From JALZDI01 sp035557095 (GTDB lineage Bacteria > Actinomycetota > Actinomycetes > Propionibacteriales > Nocardioidaceae), in contig DATMEB010000105.1 in NCBI GenBank assembly GCA_035557095.1, forward strand, positions 58,890-122,889: a stretch of 64,000 bases of DNA, written 5' to 3'. Below the pieces are notes generated by a model. That model did no database searches, was not told the origin of the DNA, and was given only the letters and a program-made list of their open reading frames with translations. Shown in pieces: positions 57,427 through 64,000 of this stretch (position 1 is the stretch's first letter; each line of letters begins with the position of its first letter). Both the position numbers and the translations under genes were made by a program.

Positions 57427-58443
57427 GTGCTCGTCGACGCCCATGCACACCTGCTGCCGCGCGACTACCCCGCCGACGCTCCGGACTGCTTCCCGCAGAT
57501 GGAGCCGGTCGACGGCAGCACCGCGAGGACGCTCGTCTTCGGCAGCACCCGCTTCCGGGCTCGCGACGCCTTCTTCGACGCCGAGCAGCGCGTGCAGGAG
57601 ATGGACGCCTCCGGGGTGGACATGGAAGTCCTCACGCCGATGCCTCCGCTGCTGAACTACCGCATCTCGGCTCCCGACGGTGTCACCCTCGCGCGCCACG
57701 TCAACGAGTTCACCGCCGAGCTGTGCGCCTTCGACCGCAGTCGGCTGGTCGGTCTGGGAATGGCCCCGCTGCAGGACCCCGACGCCGCCGCGTCGCAGCT
57801 GAGCGAGATCCGCGACCAGGGGCTGCGCGGCGTCGAGGTCGCGTCGAACGTGCTGGGCGTCTCGATCGGCGACGAGAGGTTCCAGCCCTTCTTCGCCGAG
57901 GCACAGCGGCTCGACCTGGCCGTCTTCGTGCACGCCATGCCGACGCCGACGGACCGGCTGCCGGCGTCGGCGATGGGAACGTACGTCGTCGGCGTTGAGG
58001 GTGCACTGGCGGCGGCTTCGCTCATCCTGGGTGGAACGGCTGCGAAGTGTCCGGACCTGCGGGTCTCCTTCAGTCACGCGGCCGGCGGCTTCCCGCTCAT
58101 GCTGCCGCGCGCGCAGTACTTCTGGGGCGGCTCGTGGAACGAGGAGCCGCGCGACATCGAGCGGGCGATCAGGCCGGACGACGGCCCGTCGCCGCTGGAG
58201 TACGCCCGCAGGTTCTACTACGACTCGCTGGTCTTCGACCACCGCGCGCTGCGGATGCTGATCGACCTGCTCGGCTCCGACCGGCTGCTGGTGGGTTCGG
58301 ACTTCCCTGCGATGCCCCGCGAGGAGCCGGCCGGCCGCACCCTGCGTTCCATGGACCTGGCCCCGGAGGTACTCGAGGCGATCACGTGGCGCAACGCGTT
58401 GCGATGGCTCGGCATGGACGACTCGACTCTGGACTCGGCCTGA
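57427..58443 (+). CDS. Amidohydrolase-2 family metal-dependent hydrolase/decarboxylase
   Basis: A 338-aa amidohydrolase-2/ACMSD-like enzyme. HxH is at the extreme N-terminus (MLVDAHAHLLP); His in LAVFVHAMPTPTDR and in VSFSHAAGGFP and Asp in LLVGSDFPAMPREEP complete the metal site. The pattern FSHAAGGFP and FYYDSLVFD is like that of aminocarboxymuconate-semialdehyde and hydroxybenzoate-type decarboxylases, so non-oxidative decarboxylation is plausible. The GTG has GGAGG upstream. It ends the plus-strand run that began at 51825. Confidence 0.86.
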   Translation: MLVDAHAHLLPRDYPADAPDCFPQMEPVDGSTARTLVFGSTRFRARDAFFDAEQRVQEMDASGVDMEVLTPMPPLLNYRISAPDGVTLARHVNEFTAELCAFDRSRLVGLGMAPLQDPDAAASQLSEIRDQGLRGVEVASNVLGVSIGDERFQPFFAEAQRLDLAVFVHAMPTPTDRLPASAMGTYVVGVEGALAAASLILGGTAAKCPDLRVSFSHAAGGFPLMLPRAQYFWGGSWNEEPRDIERAIRPDDGPSPLEYARRFYYDSLVFDHRALRMLIDLLGSDRLLVGSDFPAMPREEPAGRTLRSMDLAPEVLEAITWRNALRWLGMDDSTLDSA

Positions 58444-58478
58444 GGCGAACCGGGGCCACGCGGGCAGGAAGGATGCGG

Positions 58479-59360
58479 CTACATCCCGTAGGTCGACACC
58501 ATCGGGTTGCGCCGTGTCCTGGGTGACGCCGAGCCGTCGGTCGGCCGTCCCAGGCGCCGGGTGATGGCAGCCGAGGCCTCGGCGAGCGTCGCTGCGAGGA
58601 GCTTCGGCTGCGCGCCCTGCGCTTCGACCACCACGCTGACCGCGGCGGCGACCGCACCCGCCTGGTCGTGGACCGGCGCGGCCACGACGAGGTCGGGCAG
58701 GGTGATCTGGCCGCGAGCGACCGCGATCCCGGTCCGGCGTACCTGGTCGAGCTGCCGACGCAGCTCCTGCGGGTCGGTGACCGTCAGCGGGGTGAAGCGC
58801 TGCAGCGGGCCCCGCAACGCCCGCTCCTGCAGGTCGCCGTCGGCGTAGGCGAGCAGCACCAGCCCGGTCCCCGTGACGTGCAACGGCCACCGGTCGCCGA
58901 TCCGGCTGTTCGTCGGGTGGCTGGCGGTGGCCCGCAGGCTCTCGATGTAGACCACCTCGAGGTCGTCGCGGACGCCGAGGTGCACGTTGCCCTGCGTGCG
59001 GTGGGCGAGCTTGTCTAGCACCGGGTACGCCGCCTCGCGGAAGGCCAGGCCGCGCGGTGTGAGGGCGGCGAGCTCGAGCAGCCGCAGACCCAGCGCGTAC
59101 CGCCCGGACGCGTCCCGCTCCAGTGCACCCCAGTTGGACAGCTCGCGCACGAGGCGGTGTGCCGTGGACAGCGTCAGGCCCGCGCGACGGGAGATCTCGC
59201 TCAGGGTGAGGGCACGATGGGTGGGGCCGAATGCGTCGAGCACCGCCAGCAGGCGCCCGGCGGCGTTCACCTGCCCCGACTGCCCGTGGTCCGGGGTCTG
59301 CCCGTGGTCCGGGGTCTGCCCGTGGTCCGGGCTCTCGTTCGCGACGGACTGCTGTGCCAA
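58479..59360 (-). CDS. IclR-family transcriptional regulator
   Basis: A 293-aa regulator. The winged helix-turn-helix is VNAAGRLLAVLDAFGPTHRA, LTLSEISRRAGLTLSTAHRL and VRELSNWGALERDASGRYAL; the effector domain contains GNVHLGVRDDLEVVYIESLR and GLVLLAYADG. The TTG at 59360 is preferred because GGGAGGG lies seven bases upstream; an ATG at 59423 would add 21 residues. The tail before the helix-turn-helix carries three TPDHGQ-like units. It is divergent from the peptide-type ABC operon and at the end of the catabolic island, so it is the best candidate for its pathway regulator. Confidence 0.9.
   Translation of the reverse strand: MAQQSVANESPDHGQTPDHGQTPDHGQSGQVNAAGRLLAVLDAFGPTHRALTLSEISRRAGLTLSTAHRLVRELSNWGALERDASGRYALGLRLLELAALTPRGLAFREAAYPVLDKLAHRTQGNVHLGVRDDLEVVYIESLRATASHPTNSRIGDRWPLHVTGTGLVLLAYADGDLQERALRGPLQRFTPLTVTDPQELRRQLDQVRRTGIAVARGQITLPDLVVAAPVHDQAGAVAAAVSVVVEAQGAQPKLLAATLAEASAAITRRLGRPTDGSASPRTRRNPMVSTYGM
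59283..59336. repeat. Three in-frame 18-bp repeats inside the IclR gene
   Basis: Three tandem copies of CCCGTGGTCCGGGGTCTG (third copy with two changes) code for a repeated Asp-His-Gly-Gln-Thr-Pro unit between the start codon and the DNA-binding domain. The length is a multiple of three, so copy number changes would keep the frame. Confidence 0.9.
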
Positions 59361-59738
59361 GGGGGCTCCCTCCCAGCCCACGGCCACGGTGGTGGTGGAG
59401 GGCGGACTGCAGAGTGGTTGCAAGGCCGACGGTGTGCGGTCTCATCATGCCGCGATGACCGAGGCCGTCGTTAGCCGATGACGCCCGCCTGAGGCGCGAC
59501 GAATGACGTACCCGTCGGGCGGCGCTCTCCCGGCGTGCTGCGGGCGCCGTCGAGGCCGCGGTCGGGGCGCCATCTTGTCTTTCGTCTCGCGGAAGCGTCA
59601 TGGACGCACGGATGGCGCGTCGGAAGTCTTGGCGACACCATTCGTGACCCAGTCACTCGACGGTGGTCCGCAGTCGTCCGGCACCGTCGAGCGCCCGGCC
59701 ACCATGACCACGACTTTCCGGACCAGGAGAGCATCGAC
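59361..59738. other. Divergent region between IclR and peptide-type ABC operon
   Basis: About 380 bases without convincing gene. A loose inverted repeat CTTTCG-TCTCG-CGGAAG (near 59578-59594) is a possible IclR site. No clear -35/-10 pair was found. The ribosome site AGGAGA (59725-59730) precedes the GTG at 59739. Confidence 0.35.
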
Positions 59739-61364
59739 GTGATTAACAGGGCGAGTGTGAACGGGAACGCATCCCTCTTGGCCGGCCTGCTGGCCTGTGT
59801 GCTGGTGTTCGCCGCCGCGGGATGCGACGCGTCGGCCGACGCGGACAGCGGCAACGTCGGCAAGCCGCAACGGGGTGGCAGCATCACGGTCCTCGAGGAC
59901 GAGGCCTTCTCCGGCTCGTACCCCACCGGCCTCGACCCGGCGACGAACACCACCGGCGGCGCCAACATCTCCCAGATGCAGGCCATCTACGGCGGCCTGT
60001 TCCTCCTGTCGGCGCAGGACGACGGCTCCAACGCCCGCGTGGTGCCGAACCAGGCGCAGAGCTACGACATCAGCGAGGACGGCAAGACCCTCACGATCAA
60101 GCTGCGAGACGGTCTGAAGTTCTCGGACGGCACCCCGCTGGACGCCGAGGCCGTCGCGTGGAACTTCCAGCGCGACGTCGGGTCGGTGTGCACGTGCGCA
60201 CCGCAGTGGGCCCTCGCGAAGAAGAACGCCATCACGACCCCGGATCCTCTGACTGTCCAGGTCCGCTTCAGCAGCCCTGACGCCGCGGTCATCAACAGCT
60301 TCCCGACGAGCAACGTCAACTGGATCGCCTCGCCCACGGCTCTGAAGAAGATGGGTGAGGCGAAGTTCAAGATCAAGCCGGTGGCTGCCGGCCCGTTCAC
60401 GGTGGTCAGGAACCAGCTGAGCTCTACGCTCGTGCTCCAGCGCAATCCCGACTACTTCAAGGACGGGCTGCCGTACCTCGACCGGCTCACGTTCAAGTCG
60501 ATCGGCGGGGACCAGCCGGCGTACCAGGCTCTGCAGGCCGGGCAGGCGCAGGTCTACGAGGGCATGAGCACGACACCGCTGATCACCGAGGCACAGTCCA
60601 ACAGCGCGCTGAACGTCACGATCTCGCCGCCGACCTCGCCGTACGTGGTACAGCTCAACACCAGCGCCCCGCCGTTCGACGAGAAGGCGGCTCGGGAGGC
60701 CATCTACCACGCGACGGACTTCGAGGCGATCGCCGAGGGCCTCTTCGACGGCAAGTACCCGGTCAGCCAGTCGTTCACCGGACCCGGGGGCCTCTTCCAC
60801 CACGCGAAGGTGGACGGGTACCCGGCCTACGACCTGCAGAAGGCCAAGCAGCTCGTGCAGCAGCTGGGTGGCCTGACGGTGAACCTGGGGACGCTGGGCA
60901 ACTACACCGCCACGCAGGTTCTCACCGCGCTGGAGACGCAGTGGGAGGAGGCCGGCATCACGGTGACGACGGACTCCTGGCAGCTCTCGAGCCTCATCCA
61001 GGAGTTCACCTCCGGGAAGTGGCAGGCGATGCTGCAGACCTCGGGCTCCTGGGACCCGGCGGCGGGTGTGGGCGTGGACTTCCGGTTCTCCTCCACCGCA
61101 CCCTTCAGCGGCGTCAAGGACCCGAAGCTGGACGACCTGTTCGGCCAGGCCGCGGCCACTCAGGACATGGCCCAGCGCGAGCAGCTTTACCAGCAGGCGG
61201 CGGAGTACATCGCCGACCAGGCGTACGCGCCCTTCGGCATCGCCTTCGGCACCGCGAACCTGGCCGTGGACGGTGTGTACGGGCCGGGCCTGACCACGAA
61301 GATCCCGGCCCTCGTCGTCGACCCAGGCGTTCACTGGGACAGCGTCTGGAGGGCTAAGGAGTGA
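59739..61364 (+). CDS. ABC transporter substrate-binding lipoprotein, peptide/nickel (family 5) type
   Basis: A 541-aa family 5 binding protein. The signal peptide ends at a lipobox (LLACVLVFAAAGCDAS). The mature part has the DppA/OppA pattern: GGSITVLEDEAFSGSYPTGL, DISEDGKTLTIKLRDGLKFS, DGTPLDAEAVAWNFQRDV and a C-terminal YQQAAEYIADQAYAPFG. The GTG at 59739 has AGGAGA eight bases upstream; a GTG at 59757 is possible. Family members bind peptides, nickel or other small organics, so the ligand here may be the starting compound of the adjacent catabolic island rather than a peptide. Permease and ATPase genes follow with overlaps. Confidence 0.9.
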   Translation: MINRASVNGNASLLAGLLACVLVFAAAGCDASADADSGNVGKPQRGGSITVLEDEAFSGSYPTGLDPATNTTGGANISQMQAIYGGLFLLSAQDDGSNARVVPNQAQSYDISEDGKTLTIKLRDGLKFSDGTPLDAEAVAWNFQRDVGSVCTCAPQWALAKKNAITTPDPLTVQVRFSSPDAAVINSFPTSNVNWIASPTALKKMGEAKFKIKPVAAGPFTVVRNQLSSTLVLQRNPDYFKDGLPYLDRLTFKSIGGDQPAYQALQAGQAQVYEGMSTTPLITEAQSNSALNVTISPPTSPYVVQLNTSAPPFDEKAAREAIYHATDFEAIAEGLFDGKYPVSQSFTGPGGLFHHAKVDGYPAYDLQKAKQLVQQLGGLTVNLGTLGNYTATQVLTALETQWEEAGITVTTDSWQLSSLIQEFTSGKWQAMLQTSGSWDPAAGVGVDFRFSSTAPFSGVKDPKLDDLFGQAAATQDMAQREQLYQQAAEYIADQAYAPFGIAFGTANLAVDGVYGPGLTTKIPALVVDPGVHWDSVWRAKE

Positions 61365-62383
61365 CAGTCGCCTCCGCGTTGCGCGCCGGACGAGCCCAGA
61401 ATCGAGCACTGCAGATCCACCGGTCGCCGCTCGTGCGGCTGGTCGTGAAGCGGGTGCTGATGGCGGTACCGATCGTCATCGGTGTCAGCCTGCTGACCTT
61501 CTGGGTGCTCAGCCTCGTCCCCGGCAACGCGGCCCAGCAGCTGCTGGGGATCGATGCCACGGCGAAGCAGGTGCGCACACTCGAGCTGCAGCTCGGCCTG
61601 GACCAGTCGGGGCCGGAGAGGTACCTGAGCTGGCTACAGGCCGCGCTGACCGGTGACCTGGGCACATCCCTGGTCGGTGGGCAGCCCGTGACGCAGCTGC
61701 TGGGCAGCCGGCTGCCGGTCACCGCCGAGATCGTGGGGCTCGCGTTCCTGGTCTCGTTGCTGTGTGCGATTCCGCTGGCGCTGCTCGCGGCCCGGCGGCC
61801 CAACGGTCTCCTGGACCGCGTCAGCATGCTCGTCGGTGTCACCGGCCTCTCGATGGCCAACTATGTGCTGGCACTGCTGCTCGTGCTGGTCTTCGCGGTC
61901 GAGCTCGGGGTGCTACCGGCGATCGGCTTCGTCCCGATGAGCCAGAGCGTGCTCGGCAACCTGCAGTCGGTCACCCTCCCCGTGCTGGCGATCGCGTTCC
62001 CGCTGTTCTGCTTCTACACCCGCTTCCTGCGTGGTGACCTGGTCGAACAGCTGGAGAGCCAGGACTACGTGGACACCGCCCGCGCGAAGGGCGTGGGCCC
62101 CTGGCGGGTGCTGGTGTTCCACGCCTTCCGCAACTCCTCGTTCGGCCTGCTGACCCTGGTCGGCCTCAACGTGGGGACGCTGATCGGTGGGACGGTGATC
62201 ATCGAGCAGATCTTCGCGATCCCGGGCATGGGTCAACTACTGCTGCAGGCCATCAACACGCGCGACACCGTGGTGGTCCAGGCGTGCGTCGTGGTGTTCG
62301 CGGTGGTCGCCGTCGTGGCCAACCTCGTCGTTGATCTGCTCTACGCCGTTCTCGACCCGAGGATCCGCTATGGCAGTGACTGA
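61361..62383 (+). CDS. ABC transporter permease, DppB type
   Basis: A 340-aa permease with six hydrophobic segments. The first, VLMAVPIVIGVSLLTFWVLS, ends in LVPGN, the usual DppB start. The docking loop reads DYVDTARAKGVGPWRVLVFH, and the C-terminus has GGTVIIEQIFAIPGMGQLLL, all hallmarks of the family. The GTG overlaps the stop of the binding protein gene, and its end overlaps the next permease by 14 bases. Confidence 0.93.
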   Translation: MTVASALRAGRAQNRALQIHRSPLVRLVVKRVLMAVPIVIGVSLLTFWVLSLVPGNAAQQLLGIDATAKQVRTLELQLGLDQSGPERYLSWLQAALTGDLGTSLVGGQPVTQLLGSRLPVTAEIVGLAFLVSLLCAIPLALLAARRPNGLLDRVSMLVGVTGLSMANYVLALLLVLVFAVELGVLPAIGFVPMSQSVLGNLQSVTLPVLAIAFPLFCFYTRFLRGDLVEQLESQDYVDTARAKGVGPWRVLVFHAFRNSSFGLLTLVGLNVGTLIGGTVIIEQIFAIPGMGQLLLQAINTRDTVVVQACVVVFAVVAVVANLVVDLLYAVLDPRIRYGSD

Positions 62384-63254
62384 CGCAGCGGCCGCGGAGC
62401 AGGCGGCGGTTGCGCCGCAGCAGAGCAGCTGGACCCGACGGCGAGCCTGGCGTGGTCGACTCCAGCTGTTGCTGCCGGGCGGGACCATCGCCCTCATCCT
62501 GCTGACCTGCTTCCTGGTGCCGGTGCTCGGCATACTGCCCCCGCCCACCGGCGGAGACATTCTCGAGTCCGGACTGCCGGCCCTGTCACCCGGCCATCTG
62601 CTGGGCACCGACCCGAACGGCAACGACATCCTGTCCCGGCTGGTGTACGGCGGGCGATCCTCGTTGGTCGTCGCCGTCTCGGTGAACCTTCTCGGGTTGC
62701 TGTTCGGAGGAAGCCTCGGAGCCCTGTCGGGATACCTCGGCGGAGTCTTCGACACCGCCATCATGCGAGTGCTCGACGTCCTCATCGCCTTTCCGTCGCT
62801 CGTGCTCACCTTGGCGGTCGCGCAGAGCCTCGGCCCGAGCATGCGGAACACGATCCTCGCCCTCGCCTTCTTCAGCATTCCCGCCTTCGCCCGGATCTCA
62901 CGCGCGGCCACGCTGCGCCTGCTATCGCAGCCGTTCATGGCTGCGGCCGAGCTCTGCGGAACCCCTCGCTGGCGGATCCTGCTGCGGCACATCGCTCCCC
63001 TCGTCGGACCACAGCTCATCACCTTCGGGATGCTCGGTATGGGCATCGTGATCATCGTCGAAGGCGCGCTGAGCTTCCTGGGTCTCGGCATCCCGCCGCC
63101 CGCGCCGAGCTGGGGGAACATGGTCTACGAGGGCCAGCAGAGCATGTCCGCCGGCGCCATGCTGGTTGTGTGGCCCAGCTTGGCCCTGCTGGTGACTGTC
63201 CTGGCCTTCAACCTGTTGGGCGACAACCTGCGGAGTCGTTGGAGTGGCCGATGA
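62370..63254 (+). CDS. ABC transporter permease, DppC type
   Basis: A 294-aa permease. After a polar N-terminal tail the first membrane segment is GTIALILLTCFLVPVLGILP, then HLLGTDPNGNDILSRLVYGG, the typical DppC periplasmic start, and the docking loop LSQPFMAAAELCGTPRWRIL. The C-terminus has SFLGLGIPPPAPSWGNMV. The ATG at 62370 lies within the end of the previous gene. Its stop overlaps the ATPase ATG. Confidence 0.92.
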   Translation: MAVTDAAAAEQAAVAPQQSSWTRRRAWRGRLQLLLPGGTIALILLTCFLVPVLGILPPPTGGDILESGLPALSPGHLLGTDPNGNDILSRLVYGGRSSLVVAVSVNLLGLLFGGSLGALSGYLGGVFDTAIMRVLDVLIAFPSLVLTLAVAQSLGPSMRNTILALAFFSIPAFARISRAATLRLLSQPFMAAAELCGTPRWRILLRHIAPLVGPQLITFGMLGMGIVIIVEGALSFLGLGIPPPAPSWGNMVYEGQQSMSAGAMLVVWPSLALLVTVLAFNLLGDNLRSRWSGR

Positions 63255-64000
63255 GGAACGACCCGGCAGTCGCCGAACGTGGATCGCGTCCGGGGGGACC
63301 GAACGCAGAGGCAAGCATCCACGATCCCGCCGTGCCCGCGTCGACGTCGCAGAAGCTGCTCACGGTCTCCGATCTGCGGGTGACGTTCAGCCGGGGCGAC
63401 CGTGTCGTTCACGCGGTCAACGGTCTCTCCTACGAGCTCGATGCCGGCCGGATCCTCGCGATCATCGGTGAGTCCGGCTCGGGCAAGAGTGTGAGCTCTC
63501 GCGCGTTGATGGGCATGTTGCCGCCGAGTGCCAAGATCTCCGGCTCGGCGAAGATCGCCGGCACGGAGCTGGTCGACATGCCCGACAAGCAGATGCGTCG
63601 GCTGCGCGGCAGCGATCTCGCAATGGTCTTCCAGGACCCGTCACGATCGCTGAACCCCACCATGCGGATCGGCTCGCAGGTCACCGAGGCCATCCGCATG
63701 CACGAGAAGATCGATCGCCGGATCGCTCGCACGCGTGCGGTCGACCTGTTGCGGCTCGTGCGCCTACCCGCCCCCGAGCGACGGTTCTTCGAGTACCCAC
63801 ATCAGCTGTCTGGTGGCATGAGACAGCGCGTGATGATCGCGATCGCACTCGCGGGGAAACCGCGCGTGCTCATCGCGGACGAGGCCACGAGTGCACTCGA
63901 TGTCACGACGCAGGCCCAGATCATGGAGCTGCTCGTCGAGCTGCAGCAGGAGCTGGGCATGGCGGTCATCCTGATCAGCCACGACCTGGGTCTGGCGGCC
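63251..64000 (+). CDS. ABC transporter ATPase, DppD type (3' end cut by window edge)
   Basis: The first 250 codons of an oligopeptide-type ATPase. Walker A is IIGESGSGKSVSSRAL (about residues 72-87), the Q-loop is LAMVFQDPSRSLNPTMRI, the signature is YPHQLSGGMRQRVMIAIALA, Walker B is VLIADEATSALD and the switch His is in VILISHDLGLAA at the edge. The frame is open to the last base; the rest, probably with an oligopeptide C-terminal motif and a second DppF-like gene, lies outside. The first 30 residues are polar and not part of the fold. Confidence 0.92.
   Translation, partial: MRNDPAVAERGSRPGGPNAEASIHDPAVPASTSQKLLTVSDLRVTFSRGDRVVHAVNGLSYELDAGRILAIIGESGSGKSVSSRALMGMLPPSAKISGSAKIAGTELVDMPDKQMRRLRGSDLAMVFQDPSRSLNPTMRIGSQVTEAIRMHEKIDRRIARTRAVDLLRLVRLPAPERRFFEYPHQLSGGMRQRVMIAIALAGKPRVLIADEATSALDVTTQAQIMELLVELQQELGMAVILISHDLGLAA

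Noticed and set aside
57208..59601. A 797-codon open frame antisense to the amidohydrolase and running out of frame over the IclR gene
   Set aside because: It crosses two well-supported genes and has no recognisable domain.

Overview
The window is GC-rich DNA (roughly 70% G+C by eye) with tightly packed genes, many GTG and a few TTG starts, strong AGGAGG ribosome sites and many ATGA/GTGA stop-start overlaps. Together with the gene content (LacI/LysR/IclR regulators, carbohydrate ABC systems without their own ATPase, NDMA/mycofactocin-type alcohol dehydrogenases, an LtrA protein), this points to a free-living actinomycete, perhaps Nocardioides- or Pseudonocardia-like. The genus cannot be fixed from the sequence alone. 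I saw no rRNA, tRNA, CRISPR array, transposase or phage gene. Both edges cut genes: a LacI regulator on the left and a peptide-type ABC ATPase on the right.

1-14.9 kb: sugar scavenging. A LacI repressor diverges from an operon of two ABC permeases, a solute-binding lipoprotein and a GH42 beta-galactosidase. Then come a small, probably leaderless and self-controlled HTH protein, a sodium:solute symporter with a small membrane partner, and a second LacI gene diverging from a GH127 beta-L-arabinofuranosidase, a Tat-type solute-binding lipoprotein and two permeases. The enzyme pair suggests use of galactose- and arabinose-bearing plant glycans. 15.0-17.2 kb: a LysR regulator and a tartrate/D-malate-type dehydrogenase whose promoters carry matching inverted repeats.

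17.2-26.3 kb: organosulfur (sulfonate) use. On the minus strand lie an SsuD-type monooxygenase, an FMN reductase and a flavin reductase; on the plus strand a LysR regulator, an MHS-type MFS carrier, an SsuA/SsuB/SsuC-type ABC importer and an NtaA/DszA-type monooxygenase, ended by a strong hairpin. 26.4-37.5 kb: mixed housekeeping and accessory genes, namely a membrane protein, Rrf2 regulator, LtrA, a frameshifted cupin, an NAD(P)-binding reductase, a secreted protein, a VOC protein, an AI-2E-family membrane protein, a binding-protein fold without signal peptide, a LysR regulator and an orphan PAS-GAF histidine kinase.

37.6-64 kb: a large catabolic island and the main discovery. It holds three paralogues of a small redox protein. 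The first (41800-42351, minus) has an in-frame TGA at codon 98 exactly where the others have a catalytic-looking Cys, giving the motif U-G-S-C, with a compact hairpin just downstream that fits a bacterial SECIS; it is read here as a selenoprotein. The second is CGSC, the third CGSS. The first two are each translationally coupled to a large partner of unknown function (387 and 350 aa), and the second is also followed by a 78-aa CxxC protein. Around them are three NDMA-type alcohol dehydrogenases, another zinc dehydrogenase, two aldehyde dehydrogenases, two SDRs, an IlvD/Edd dehydratase, an FAD oxidoreductase, two amidohydrolase-2 enzymes, a two-subunit CoA-transferase, an IclR regulator and a peptide/nickel-type ABC importer. 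The inferred logic is uptake of a small organic substrate, selenol/thiol redox chemistry on it, oxidation alcohol to aldehyde to acid, and activation to a CoA thioester; the substrate is unknown.
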